Part shown: one piece after another, positions 26,801-34,002 of the stretch
Layout: every line of letters begins with the position of its first letter
How positions within the stretch are numbered: position 1 is the stretch's first letter
NCBI GenBank assembly: GCA_048264005.1
Contig: JBLXDP010000004.1
Span: 186,001-250,000, forward strand
Source: Marinobacterium sp048264005
GTDB taxonomy: Bacteria > Pseudomonadota > Gammaproteobacteria > Pseudomonadales > Balneatricaceae
Direction of reading: 5' to 3'
DNA: 64,000 bases
Program-made: the position numbers and the translations under genes
The notes under the pieces: model-generated
Database searches by the model: none
Seen by the model: the letters and a program-made list of their open reading frames with translations, nothing else
Told to the model about the DNA's origin: nothing

Positions 26801-27427
26801 CTGCCAGATAGGCGCAATGGCACGCTGCAGCATCTGCTTGCCCTGCTCCTGGGTATCGGCGCAACCTGGAAAGCTGACACGGAAATCGCTGATACCGTAT
26901 GAGGTGCCATCGGCACACTGCAGGGTGTAAGGGTGCTCGCCCAGAACACGCATGCCCAGATGCTCCAGCATGGGAATCACATCAGACAGCACCAGCGGCT
27001 CGCCAGGGCAGTAGAGTTTGAAGCGCAGTTCAGCATCCTGCTGGCCTTCCATCTGATAAAAGGCGAGACGAACACCTTCGGTTTCAGACAGCGCCACCAG
27101 CTGCATCAGATCAGATGCAGACTGTGCCGCAGAAAAACGTGCACGATAGGCAATCGGGAAAGCGCCACGGAAATGCCGGGCCAGTTCGCTGCCCGCCTCT
27201 TCGCCCAACTGAGACAGTAATTGATTGCCCAGATCATCATCCCAGGACCCCGACAGCTCAAGCACATGTGCTTCGATTGCAGCCAGATCCTGCGGCGAAG
27301 GCACCGCATCGGAATCATCTGAAAATACAATTGCGGATTCGGCTTCCGCCTCATCGAGTTGCTCTCGCATGAGGTTCGCAAGCTGCTCAAGTACGGTTTT
27401 TTTTGTTGACGAGCAGATATAGGCCAT
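23894..27427 (-). CDS. gdhB: Large NAD-specific glutamate dehydrogenase
   Basis: 1177 residues. The catalytic core carries ARGGLRWSDRVEDYRTEVLG spread over the usual block, GAKGGFIVK, ASGGSEGYDHKKMGITARGAW and GIGDMAGDVFGNGML, diagnostic for the large bacterial NAD-GDH family. It deaminates glutamate to 2-oxoglutarate plus ammonia. The classical class has about 1600 residues; this protein has a shorter N-terminal regulatory region, closer to the 115-130 kDa subclass. GGGGGAG precedes the start. It is oriented with putA and divergent from the Lrp regulator, fitting proline/glutamate catabolism. Confidence 0.92.
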   Translation of the reverse strand: MAYICSSTKKTVLEQLANLMREQLDEAEAESAIVFSDDSDAVPSPQDLAAIEAHVLELSGSWDDDLGNQLLSQLGEEAGSELARHFRGAFPIAYRARFSAAQSASDLMQLVALSETEGVRLAFYQMEGQQDAELRFKLYCPGEPLVLSDVIPMLEHLGMRVLGEHPYTLQCADGTSYGISDFRVSFPGCADTQEQGKQMLQRAIAPIWQGLADNDSYNQLILRAGMDWREVALLRAYGRYMKQLRFGFSQHFIADTLSRHLTLARLLLSYFRARFEPEIPLDDRRQAVFEKIEQSILGELEQVETLDDDRILRRFYILIKATLRTNYFQRDAAGELKPYFSFKLEPGVIPDIPQPRPRFEVFVYSPRVEGVHLRAGPIARGGLRWSDRVEDYRTEVLGLVKAQQVKNSVIVPVGAKGGFIVKQPPQAGGREAFHAEGVACYQTFIRGLLDLTDNLEAGEVVPPVDVVRHDKDDPYLVVAADKGTATFSDIANRLSEEYGFWLGDAFASGGSEGYDHKKMGITARGAWESVKRHFREKGHDTQRQTFTAVGIGDMAGDVFGNGMLLSDQIQLVGAFNHLHIFVDPTPDAAASYQERKRLFELPRSSWEDYDASLISQGGGVFSRSAKWIPLSDEMRSLLDTDAERLSPAELIQALLTAPVDLLWNGGIGTYIKARQETHDEVGDKANDVLRINGEQLRCRVLGEGGNLGATQRGRIEFALNGGAANTDFIDNAGGVDCSDHEVNIKILLNERVQQGDITLEERNQLLRDMTSEVAELVLKNNYRQAFALSMAAASAPASLDDHLRFIKRLEEAGKLNRALEYLPSDDELLHRRGQGLGLSRPELAVLISYAKIELKQALVSAWITQDTRFTSPLYAAFPESLLKRFPGAVEQHRLRAEICATQIANDLINRMGITYIDKMRAASGAQPADIAAAYLVARHLFGVEERWMAIEALDGQVSTQVQLGMMRNLTGLLARGSHWLLQYRRHSLDPEGLVSAYKPALQQVMASAQALSEIIPRSRWEERFNVLLNKGVPEQLALYCASAESRYWLMDIIDISLKQGYPVREVAGVYFSLGEGLSLTWLDAQIRALKPDNHWQAMAVISFRNELDHQLRCLTSRVCEPEEAAQLSVDERVALWRERASGRVGRWERTLADIQGTAVIDCAVLSVAQGVLSELAG

Positions 27428-27471
27428 GGCTCCCCCGGGTGCACTTATTGGCGTGTTGGGTTTGAGTCATA

Positions 27472-27533
27472 CCTGTCCGAAACGGCGACGGGGGTTGCCA
27501 TCACCACGATACCCAGCCACCCTTTCGGACAGG
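27472..27533. promoter_or_regulatory. Spaced 11-bp inverted repeat between gdhB and the lrp-type gene
   Basis: CCTGTCCGAAA (27472-27482) and TTTCGGACAGG (27523-27533) are perfect reverse complements, 51 bp start to start, roughly five helical turns. They sit in the divergent gdhB/regulator intergenic region, a good place for a looping or dimer-of-dimers operator. Confidence 0.5.
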
Positions 27534-27653
27534 ATGATCGAATAAGTATAGTCAGAGCAGCCGAGTCACATTCACTATATACTTCACGGACAAAGGCGCC
27601 TCGCCTTTATTTCGATACTCTGACAGATAAAGTGGATAACCAAAGATAGCATT

Positions 27654-28115
27654 ATGGTCGATTTGGATAGACTGGATCACGCCATCCTTTCCGAGCTTCA
27701 GCAGAACGCTCGCATCACTGTTACCGAGCTGGCCTCACGAGTCGGATTGTCCAAGACGCCTTGTCAGATTCGTATGAAACGATTGGAAGAACAGGGCTAC
27801 ATCCTCGGTTATACCGCACTGGTTGATCAGACCAAACTGGGCCTCAATCACGTAGCCTTTGCCCAGGTAACGCTGAACGACACCAGCAGCAAGGCACTGG
27901 ACGCATTCAACAAGGCGGTACGCAAAATATCCGCGGTGGAAGAGTGCCATATGATCGCGGCCAACTTTGACTATCAGCTCAAGGTACGTACCCGCAATAT
28001 GGAAGAGTATAGAGCGGTTTTGGGTGAACAAATCTCCTCCCTGCCCCATGTACTGCAAACCAGCACCTTCGTCGTGATGGAATGCGTGCGCGATGCAGGG
28101 CATCAGGCCGAGTAA
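27654..28115 (+). CDS. Lrp/AsnC family regulator
   Basis: 153 residues. An N-terminal helix-turn-helix (LDHAILSELQQNARITVTEL, SRVGLSKTPCQIRMKRLEE) is followed by a RAM/AsnC ligand-binding domain with VEECHMIAANFDYQLKVRT. The second half of the HTH (SKTPCQIRMKRL) resembles the subgroup regulating proline or glutamate catabolic genes. It is divergent from gdhB and probably controls gdhB and perhaps putA in response to an amino acid, as PutR-type Lrp proteins do in alphaproteobacteria. The target is an inference from position. Confidence 0.88.
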   Translation: MVDLDRLDHAILSELQQNARITVTELASRVGLSKTPCQIRMKRLEEQGYILGYTALVDQTKLGLNHVAFAQVTLNDTSSKALDAFNKAVRKISAVEECHMIAANFDYQLKVRTRNMEEYRAVLGEQISSLPHVLQTSTFVVMECVRDAGHQAE

Positions 28116-28155
28116 ACGGTTTGTGGATAACTAAGCTCGCAGGAGACAGCGGCGT

Positions 28156-28644
28156 ATGAAGATTGGTGAACTGGCCAAACACACGGATGTGAGTGTCGAA
28201 ACCATTCGATATTACGAAAAAATTGGCCTGTTGCCGCCACCGGCACGCAGTGCCAACGGCTATCGGCATTATCGGGCAGGGCATCAGGATAGACTGATGT
28301 TTATTCGTCGCTGCCGCAGCCTGGATATGGCACAGGAAGAAATTCGCCGGTTAATCGAATTGGCCGAGCAGCCCGATGCCGACTGCAGCAATGTGGACGC
28401 CCTGCTGGAACACCATCTGCAACATGTGCGAACCCGGCTACAGGAACTGGCCAACCTTGAGCAGACCCTGGTCTCACTGCAAGAGCGCTGTAGCCAAGGC
28501 CGCACCGTGCAAGAGTGTGGTATTTTGGAAGGACTGACAGCAGATGCTTTTCAAAGCCCGCAGCCCGAGGACATACACAACCATGTGCCCGGCACACACG
28601 GCACTGATGGAAGCCATGGCGCGCGGGATAAAAAGACGGGATAA
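28156..28644 (+). CDS. cadR: MerR-family Cd/Pb-responsive activator (CadR/PbrR type)
   Basis: 162 residues. The MerR winged helix begins MKIGELAKHTDVSVETIRYY. Three metal-binding Cys fall at 77 (DADCSNVD), 112 (ERCSQG) and 121 (QECGIL), matching the three-Cys pattern of CadR/PbrR regulators; the 9-residue gap between the last two is closer to PbrR. A His-rich tail (HNHVPGTHGTDGSHG) is typical of CadR and may be a second metal site. It probably activates the downstream exporter gene through the long-spacer promoter between them. Confidence 0.9.
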   Translation: MKIGELAKHTDVSVETIRYYEKIGLLPPPARSANGYRHYRAGHQDRLMFIRRCRSLDMAQEEIRRLIELAEQPDADCSNVDALLEHHLQHVRTRLQELANLEQTLVSLQERCSQGRTVQECGILEGLTADAFQSPQPEDIHNHVPGTHGTDGSHGARDKKTG

Positions 28645-28661
28645 AGAACAAAGCAGGTTGC

Positions 28662-28692
28662 TTGACTCTATAGTTACTACAGGGTTTTCAAT
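28662..28692 (+). promoter_or_regulatory. MerR-type promoter and operator
   Basis: -35 TTGACT (28662-28667), then 19 bp, then a -10 like TTCAAT (28687-28692). The dyad ACTCTATAGT-T-ACTACAGGGT (28665-28685; 8 of 10 positions match) fills the over-long spacer. This is the classic arrangement for MerR-family activation, upstream of the exporter gene. Confidence 0.8.
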
Positions 28693-28727
28693 AAGTCTGA
28701 TACTGGACTTAAACAAGGAGAACCATC

Positions 28728-29366
28728 ATGGCATGTAGCTGTTCCGGCCCCACTCAATCGGCCCCATCCGAAGGCTTCCGTAAAGCCCTTTGGATCGCAC
28801 TGGTCGTTAACGCAGCGATGTTTGTCACTGAAGGCATTGCCAGTCTGCAATCCGGCTCTGTTTCCCTGATGGCCGATGCCATCGACTTCTTTGGCGATAG
28901 CGCCAACTACATACTCTCGCTGAGTGTACTTTCCATGGGCATGCTCTGGCGCAGCCGTGCCGCGCTGGTGAAAGGCGTTACCATGGCGATATTCGGACTG
29001 GTGGTCTGGGCGCGCGCCATTTGGCTGATGCAGACAGATACAGTACCCGAGCCCCTGACAATGGGTCTGATCGGTGTACTGGCATTAGCTGCCAATGTCA
29101 GCGTGGCGATTATTCTATTCCGCTTCCGTGAAGGCGACTCGGATATGCGTTCGGTCTGGCTATGCAGCCGTAATGATGCCATCGGCAACCTGGCCGTCAT
29201 GGGTGCGGCGCTGGGTGTATTCGGAACCGGCAGCGCCTGGCCCGACCTGGCCGTCGCCGCCATTATGGGCACCTTGGCTGTCACAGCCGGTATTAGTGTG
29301 ATTCGCCATGCCCGGGCAGACATGGCGACCGCCTCTACAGCAACTTCAGCTGCTCATCAGCACTGA
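28728..29366 (+). CDS. Short CDF-type cation exporter
   Basis: 212 residues with six membrane spans of the cation diffusion facilitator fold (SVSLMADAIDFFGDSANYIL in span 2). It lacks the usual cytoplasmic C-terminal domain. The tetrahedral metal site is altered: the normal HxxxD of span 2 reads DFFGD, and the span-5 motif reads CSRND, so Cys appears to replace His. The N-terminus has CSCS and the C-terminus ends in His. These traits suit a thiophilic metal (Pb, Cd, Hg) and fit control by CadR/PbrR. AAGGAG precedes the start. The last 21 bp overlap the convergent HD-GYP gene. Confidence 0.82.
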   Translation: MACSCSGPTQSAPSEGFRKALWIALVVNAAMFVTEGIASLQSGSVSLMADAIDFFGDSANYILSLSVLSMGMLWRSRAALVKGVTMAIFGLVVWARAIWLMQTDTVPEPLTMGLIGVLALAANVSVAIILFRFREGDSDMRSVWLCSRNDAIGNLAVMGAALGVFGTGSAWPDLAVAAIMGTLAVTAGISVIRHARADMATASTATSAAHQH

Positions 29367-30776
29367 GGTATCCAGGGTCTGGGGATCTTTATCCTGATAG
29401 CGGTTAATGATCGCCAGCATCTCGTCGAAATGCGCCAGCACCAGCTCGACCAGCTCAGGGTCGAACTGGCTGCCGGCATTTTGCTTGAAGTAGTCGTAAA
29501 CCTCCTCCGCCGGCCAGGGCTCTTTGTAACAGCGCGGAGAAATCAGGGCATCAAACACGTCTGCGACGGCCACAATACGTCCATAGATATGAATATCTGC
29601 CCCGCTCAGCCCCTGGGGATAGCCTGCACCATCCCATCGTTCGTGATGATGCAGCGCAACCAGGCTGGCCGCCTGTAACAAAGGTCGGTCGGAGTGGCGA
29701 AACACCTCATAGCCTTTTTGACTATGGGTTTTCATAATCTCGTATTCGTCATCGGTGAGCTTGCCGGGCTTGTTCAGGATGCTGTCTGGAATCCCGACCT
29801 TGCCAATATCATGCATGGGCGCGGCATCGTGCAGCTCGCTACATTGGAGGTCGCTCAGCCCAAGTCGTCGCCCCAATAACAAACTGAGTTCTGCCACACG
29901 TACCACATGATTCGCAGTTTCACGGCTACGTGCCTCACCGATTGCCCCCATGGTGAGAATAATTTCACGCTGGGTCGATTGAATTTCCTTATTCGCTACT
30001 TCAAGCTCGGCATTTCGCTGCAACACCAGCTGATTAAAGGCGTTCACCTTGGCAGCAAACTCATCCAACTCCATTGACGCGATGTCTGCCGTATCGATCT
30101 CTTCATTGGCCAAATAGCTTTGTCGGGTACGATCAACCAGCCAACGCAAAGGATCACGCACATTGCGATCCAGAACCCAGATCAGTACTCGACCCACCAT
30201 AAACAGCGCCAGAATAAACAGCAGGATCAGCGCACCCAGATAGTAGCTTGACATGACAAGGTATTCAGAGGTATCAACCTTGAAGTCCAATACAGCAAGC
30301 ACATCACCGGGCTTCGCATCATGGCAGGCAAGACAGGGCACAGCAGCAGAGTCTGTAGCAATATAGGGATAGCTGATCCGCATCAGGCTGTTAGCCGCAA
30401 ACACTCCCGTGCTATCCGTCACCGGCTCTGCGAACTCAAAAGCCTGCTGCACCTGCGGATCATCCAGTGCCCTTGGCTGAGCGCTGAGATTGAACTGGGC
30501 ATTCAGCGCGGGTGAACGAATAACCTGCAGCTCGCTGACTCCGGGTAATTGACCGGCCAATTCAATCAGCTTTTCCTTTTCATCAAAACTGGCCGACAGC
30601 ATGTGTGATGTCAGCGTCGTCTCCACCGCCTGCGCCAGCGACAGTCCCTTGTCTCTCATGGTTTGATTCACCAGAGAGTGGAAATCAAACGCAATAATCA
30701 GCAAAACGCTCACCAAAAAGGCGAACGCCAGCCAAAGCGTTTTTCGCAGTGTGATGGTTTTAATACTGGGCTTCAT
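29346..30776 (-). CDS. Membrane HD-GYP c-di-GMP phosphodiesterase with c-type heme motif
   Basis: 476 residues from ATG 30776 (AGGGGAA upstream). Order: membrane span 1, periplasmic sensor of about 150 residues, span 2, HAMP-like linker and coiled coil, then HD-GYP. The sensor contains VPCLACHDAKPGD, a CxxCH covalent heme-c motif, preceded by RISYPYIA as in DUF3365-type heme sensors. HD-GYP motifs are HDAAPMHDIGKVGIPD and HHERWDGAGYPQGL. It probably hydrolyses c-di-GMP in response to redox state or a diatomic gas. It follows the CZB receptor gene directly and is likely co-transcribed. Confidence 0.88.
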   Translation of the reverse strand: MKPSIKTITLRKTLWLAFAFLVSVLLIIAFDFHSLVNQTMRDKGLSLAQAVETTLTSHMLSASFDEKEKLIELAGQLPGVSELQVIRSPALNAQFNLSAQPRALDDPQVQQAFEFAEPVTDSTGVFAANSLMRISYPYIATDSAAVPCLACHDAKPGDVLAVLDFKVDTSEYLVMSSYYLGALILLFILALFMVGRVLIWVLDRNVRDPLRWLVDRTRQSYLANEEIDTADIASMELDEFAAKVNAFNQLVLQRNAELEVANKEIQSTQREIILTMGAIGEARSRETANHVVRVAELSLLLGRRLGLSDLQCSELHDAAPMHDIGKVGIPDSILNKPGKLTDDEYEIMKTHSQKGYEVFRHSDRPLLQAASLVALHHHERWDGAGYPQGLSGADIHIYGRIVAVADVFDALISPRCYKEPWPAEEVYDYFKQNAGSQFDPELVELVLAHFDEMLAIINRYQDKDPQTLDTSVLMSS

Positions 30777-30803
30777 GCCACGCACTTCCCCTTTACTACC
30801 CAC

Positions 30804-31898
30804 CTAGATGCGCTGTTCAACATCGTTAAGCAGCAGGTCTATTCCCTGACTGACCTGCATGCTGGCCATCTCCATACGCTGTAGATGACTCAGCATGGCC
30901 TTATCATTACCCGAAGCGCCTGCCTCCAGGGCATTACGACCAGCATCATGTACAGTTTTATGCGGCTGCTCCAAGGCTCGAAAACTGTTCAAACCGGCAT
31001 ATTTTTTGCCGCCGTAGCCTTGGTAATACCACTTGCCGAGTCGGCATTCGCTGTGACTATTCACGCCCTGATGCCAATGTTGACGCTCAATCAAACCATA
31101 GACCTGATTTTTCCAAACTGCATGGTCCAGTTTCACGGTATTGAGGAAGGAGTTGGTTGTCGTCACACGAATGATCCGTTGCATGCCATCCGACAGGCTC
31201 ACCACTTCATTTACAATCGCATCCACCTGAAGCGATGACGCCGCCACTTCGGCTGCACTTTCCTTATTCATGGCAACTGCCGACTTCAACGCACTGGTTT
31301 GATCAACCACCTGTTCAACCAGCTGTTCGATCTCATCCGTGGCATCATGCGCCTTAATCGCCAGCGCCCGTACTTCATCCGCCACAACGGAAAAGCCACG
31401 CCCGGCATCGCCGGCACGGGCCGCTTCAATGGCCGCATTCAGCGCCAGCAGGTTGGTTTGATCGGAAATGTTCTGAATGCTGGTCAGCAGGTTGCTGATC
31501 AGGTGTGCGGTTCGGTCCAGCGTTGCCACCGCCGTCATGCTGGCATCCGCCTGCTCGTTGATCAGGTTGGCTCTCTGCCCCAGCTTGCTCAATGCCTCGT
31601 GGGTTTCATCAACCACCGAGTCCAGCTTTTTCAACTTTTTGCGTTCGTTGATCAGCTGCTCGGCCGAGGTCGCCAGGCCTTCTCGAATGCTCAGCAGCAT
31701 GTCACCGCCTTTCAGCTGCCAGGACAGGACTTCGGATTCGGTTTGCTGACGTTGTTGCAAATGCTGCAGTTGGGCAGCCTGCTCTTCTACCAGTGTCTGA
31801 AGCTCGGCCTTTTCTCTTGCGTGTGTATCACGTGCTGACATCAGCTCTGATTTCAGCGCTTCAATTTGACTGCGTTCTTTTCGTGTAAACAACCGCAT
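30804..31898 (-). CDS. Soluble chemoreceptor with C-terminal CZB domain
   Basis: 364 residues, no membrane span. An N-terminal coiled coil (about 1-70) precedes the methyl-accepting signalling hairpin with ISDQTNLLALNAAIEAARAG and GFSVVADEVRALA. The C-terminal part (about 255-364) is a chemoreceptor zinc-binding (CZB) domain: LDHAVWKNQVY, HSECRLGKWYY and QPHKTVHDAG supply the 3 His + 1 Cys zinc site. CZB receptors sense zinc or hypochlorite-type oxidants; some regulate c-di-GMP enzymes. The HD-GYP gene starting just after the stop makes that second role attractive. Confidence 0.9.
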   Translation of the reverse strand: MRLFTRKERSQIEALKSELMSARDTHAREKAELQTLVEEQAAQLQHLQQRQQTESEVLSWQLKGGDMLLSIREGLATSAEQLINERKKLKKLDSVVDETHEALSKLGQRANLINEQADASMTAVATLDRTAHLISNLLTSIQNISDQTNLLALNAAIEAARAGDAGRGFSVVADEVRALAIKAHDATDEIEQLVEQVVDQTSALKSAVAMNKESAAEVAASSLQVDAIVNEVVSLSDGMQRIIRVTTTNSFLNTVKLDHAVWKNQVYGLIERQHWHQGVNSHSECRLGKWYYQGYGGKKYAGLNSFRALEQPHKTVHDAGRNALEAGASGNDKAMLSHLQRMEMASMQVSQGIDLLLNDVEQRI

Positions 31899-32448
31899 AG
31901 ATGCCTCTGATCTTGATACGTAAGGCCGGGTCGAGCCAAGGAAGGGGGGAGAATGAAAGCGCGCTCTTAGAGGTCAAGCCATACCCAAATCCGACAATGA
32001 CTCAAACACATAAGCAACAAAATAACATATAACAATAAATGTCACAAAAGGCATTTATTGTTTTTTTGTCATGTTAGATATAGCCATGACTCTGGTCATG
32101 CAGTCACGGCAAAGCCTGCCACCACTACTCTGCCCTCCTTCGAAGCACACGTGAGCAAAGAGAAAAGCACGAGAGACGTGAACTCAGACAAGCTTTAGCA
32201 AAGAAGACGTTACAGCCTGACCTAACCAGGATATAGCGCAAACATGCCGTAATTTATAAAAACCTCATATAACACTATTGTCACAATAAGCTCATTTTTC
32301 ATATAATGATCAAAAATCACTCAACTTATTAACTCGGCTATATAAAAAGCTACTTGAGAAAGCCTGGCTCCCCCTGTGCTGGCCACTTTGTGTGTGTACA
32401 CATACAGATCACCCAGCCACAAGGCCCGGTTACAACAGGACGAGAGCC
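31899..32448. other. AT-rich intergenic region, 550 bp
   Basis: No gene recognised. It must hold divergent promoters for the CZB receptor (left) and PAS chemoreceptor (right). It contains a terminator-like hairpin at 32031-32067 and a small dyad CATGAC/GTCATG (32085-32100). Confidence 0.5.
32031..32067 (+). terminator. Terminator-like hairpin with no upstream gene
   Basis: Perfect 11-bp stem AACAATAAATG/CATTTATTGTT (32031-32041 with 32052-32062), followed by more T to 32067 on the + strand. No + strand gene precedes it, so it may end a short RNA transcribed from 31.9-32.0 kb. Confidence 0.5.
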
Positions 32449-34002
32449 ATGCGGAACAATCAGCCCATAACCAATAACGAAAAACGCTTGTCAGAAGAGC
32501 AGAAGCTAATCTCTGCAACCGATTTGAAAGGCAAAATCACTCATTGCAATCAGGATTTTGTCGATATTTCTGGCTACTCACATGAAGAGTTGATTGGCAG
32601 CCCTCACAACCTGGTCCGTCACCCGGACATGCCACCAGCCGCTTTTGCAGTGATGTGGGAACATCTCAAAAACGGTCAGCCCTGGATGGGGTTGGTTAAA
32701 AACCGAAGCAAGAATGGTGATTACTACTGGGTCCATGCCTATGTCACACCGCTTACAGAAAATGGCGTGGTGATTGGTTATGAGTCGGTAAGAGTCTGCC
32801 CCGCACGCCAGGACGTAGAGCGTGCACAAAAAATCTATGACCGTATCAATAATGGCAAGAAGATAACCGGCACGCCGGTCCCCCCACTCAGCTGGGGAGT
32901 GTTCGCACTTGCCTCTCTTGCCAGTCTGGCTTGCTGGTTTGGCGGCGCAGGTGCTGCTGCCTTACCAACCGCTTTATTAGGCGGCGCAGCAGGTCTGGCA
33001 CTGGCGACAGGCACCCTGCGCTCTCAAGGCAAGCAGGTTTTCGAGGCAATGCCAGGCAGCTTCCACCACCCTGTTGCCGTCGCCACCTATACAGATAATC
33101 AAAATACCTTTGGTCACCTTCAAGTCGCCGCCAGGAGCCAGGCTTCTCACCTGGATACGGTCCTGACCCGTGTAGAAGACGCTGCCAGCAGTGTTTCTAC
33201 AGAAGCGCGCTCCGGTCTTGAGTTGTCCAACAGCACCTGTGATGCCATGCGCCAGCAACAGGCCGAGACCGACCAGGTGGCCGCAGCCATGCATGAGATG
33301 ACCACCACAATCAGTGAGGTATCGGCTCATATTCAGGAAACGGCCGCCCAAACCGAGCACTCCAGAACACTGGTCGAGAATGGAAAAGAGCTGGTCAGCG
33401 CTACGCACATAGCAATTGCCAACCTCCATAAAACAGTTAATGAAATTACTTTTGCCATCAGCGAGCTGGAGCAGAAAACCGGCACGATAGCGGAGGCCGC
33501 GGAGGTCATCGAACAGATTGCAGAGCAAACCAACCTTCTGGCTTTGAATGCAGCTATAGAAGCAGCGCGTGCAGGGGATGCCGGGCGAGGGTTTGCTGTT
33601 GTGGCCGATGAAGTACGCCAGCTGGCAACGCGCACTCAATCAACGACACAACAGATTCATCAAGTCGTCGAGGTGCTCCGCACTGCCACCAGCCACTCCG
33701 CGAAAATTGCACGCGAAGGACAACAAGGGGCTGAATCAGGTCTGCTGCAGGTTGAGCGTTCGGAAACAGCGCTGAATGAAATTGCCGACAACATGAACCG
33801 TATTACAAACATGTCTCTGCAAATGGCTGCTGCCGTAGAGGAGCAGGCGCATGTTTCAGAAGAAGTTAATCAACAGGTTGTAAGTATTGCGAACCTCAGC
33901 AGTCGCTGTATGAAGCAGGCTGATTACACTGCAGAAAAGCTCCACTCTCTTAACTCGGTCTCAGCATCCATGCGTGATCTGGTCGAGGGGCTGAAGCGAT
34001 GA
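32449..34002 (+). CDS. Aer-like PAS chemoreceptor
   Basis: 517 residues from ATG 32449 (AGGACGAG upstream). An N-terminal PAS domain has ISATDLKGKITHCNQDFVDI, SPHNLVRHPDMPP and KNRSKNGDYYWVHAY, the pattern of the FAD-binding Aer/PAS redox sensors. A hydrophobic hairpin (about 165-195) anchors it to the inner membrane without a periplasmic domain. The methyl-accepting module follows (EQTNLLALNAAIEAARAG, GRGFAVVADEVRQLA). It probably mediates aerotaxis or energy taxis. The stop overlaps the next gene by 4 bp, so the two are translationally coupled. Confidence 0.92.
   Translation: MRNNQPITNNEKRLSEEQKLISATDLKGKITHCNQDFVDISGYSHEELIGSPHNLVRHPDMPPAAFAVMWEHLKNGQPWMGLVKNRSKNGDYYWVHAYVTPLTENGVVIGYESVRVCPARQDVERAQKIYDRINNGKKITGTPVPPLSWGVFALASLASLACWFGGAGAAALPTALLGGAAGLALATGTLRSQGKQVFEAMPGSFHHPVAVATYTDNQNTFGHLQVAARSQASHLDTVLTRVEDAASSVSTEARSGLELSNSTCDAMRQQQAETDQVAAAMHEMTTTISEVSAHIQETAAQTEHSRTLVENGKELVSATHIAIANLHKTVNEITFAISELEQKTGTIAEAAEVIEQIAEQTNLLALNAAIEAARAGDAGRGFAVVADEVRQLATRTQSTTQQIHQVVEVLRTATSHSAKIAREGQQGAESGLLQVERSETALNEIADNMNRITNMSLQMAAAVEEQAHVSEEVNQQVVSIANLSSRCMKQADYTAEKLHSLNSVSASMRDLVEGLKR

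Noticed and set aside
25811..26902. 363-codon open frame on the + strand
   Set aside because: Antisense to the glutamate dehydrogenase gene, whose catalytic motifs are clear. No domain or ribosome site.
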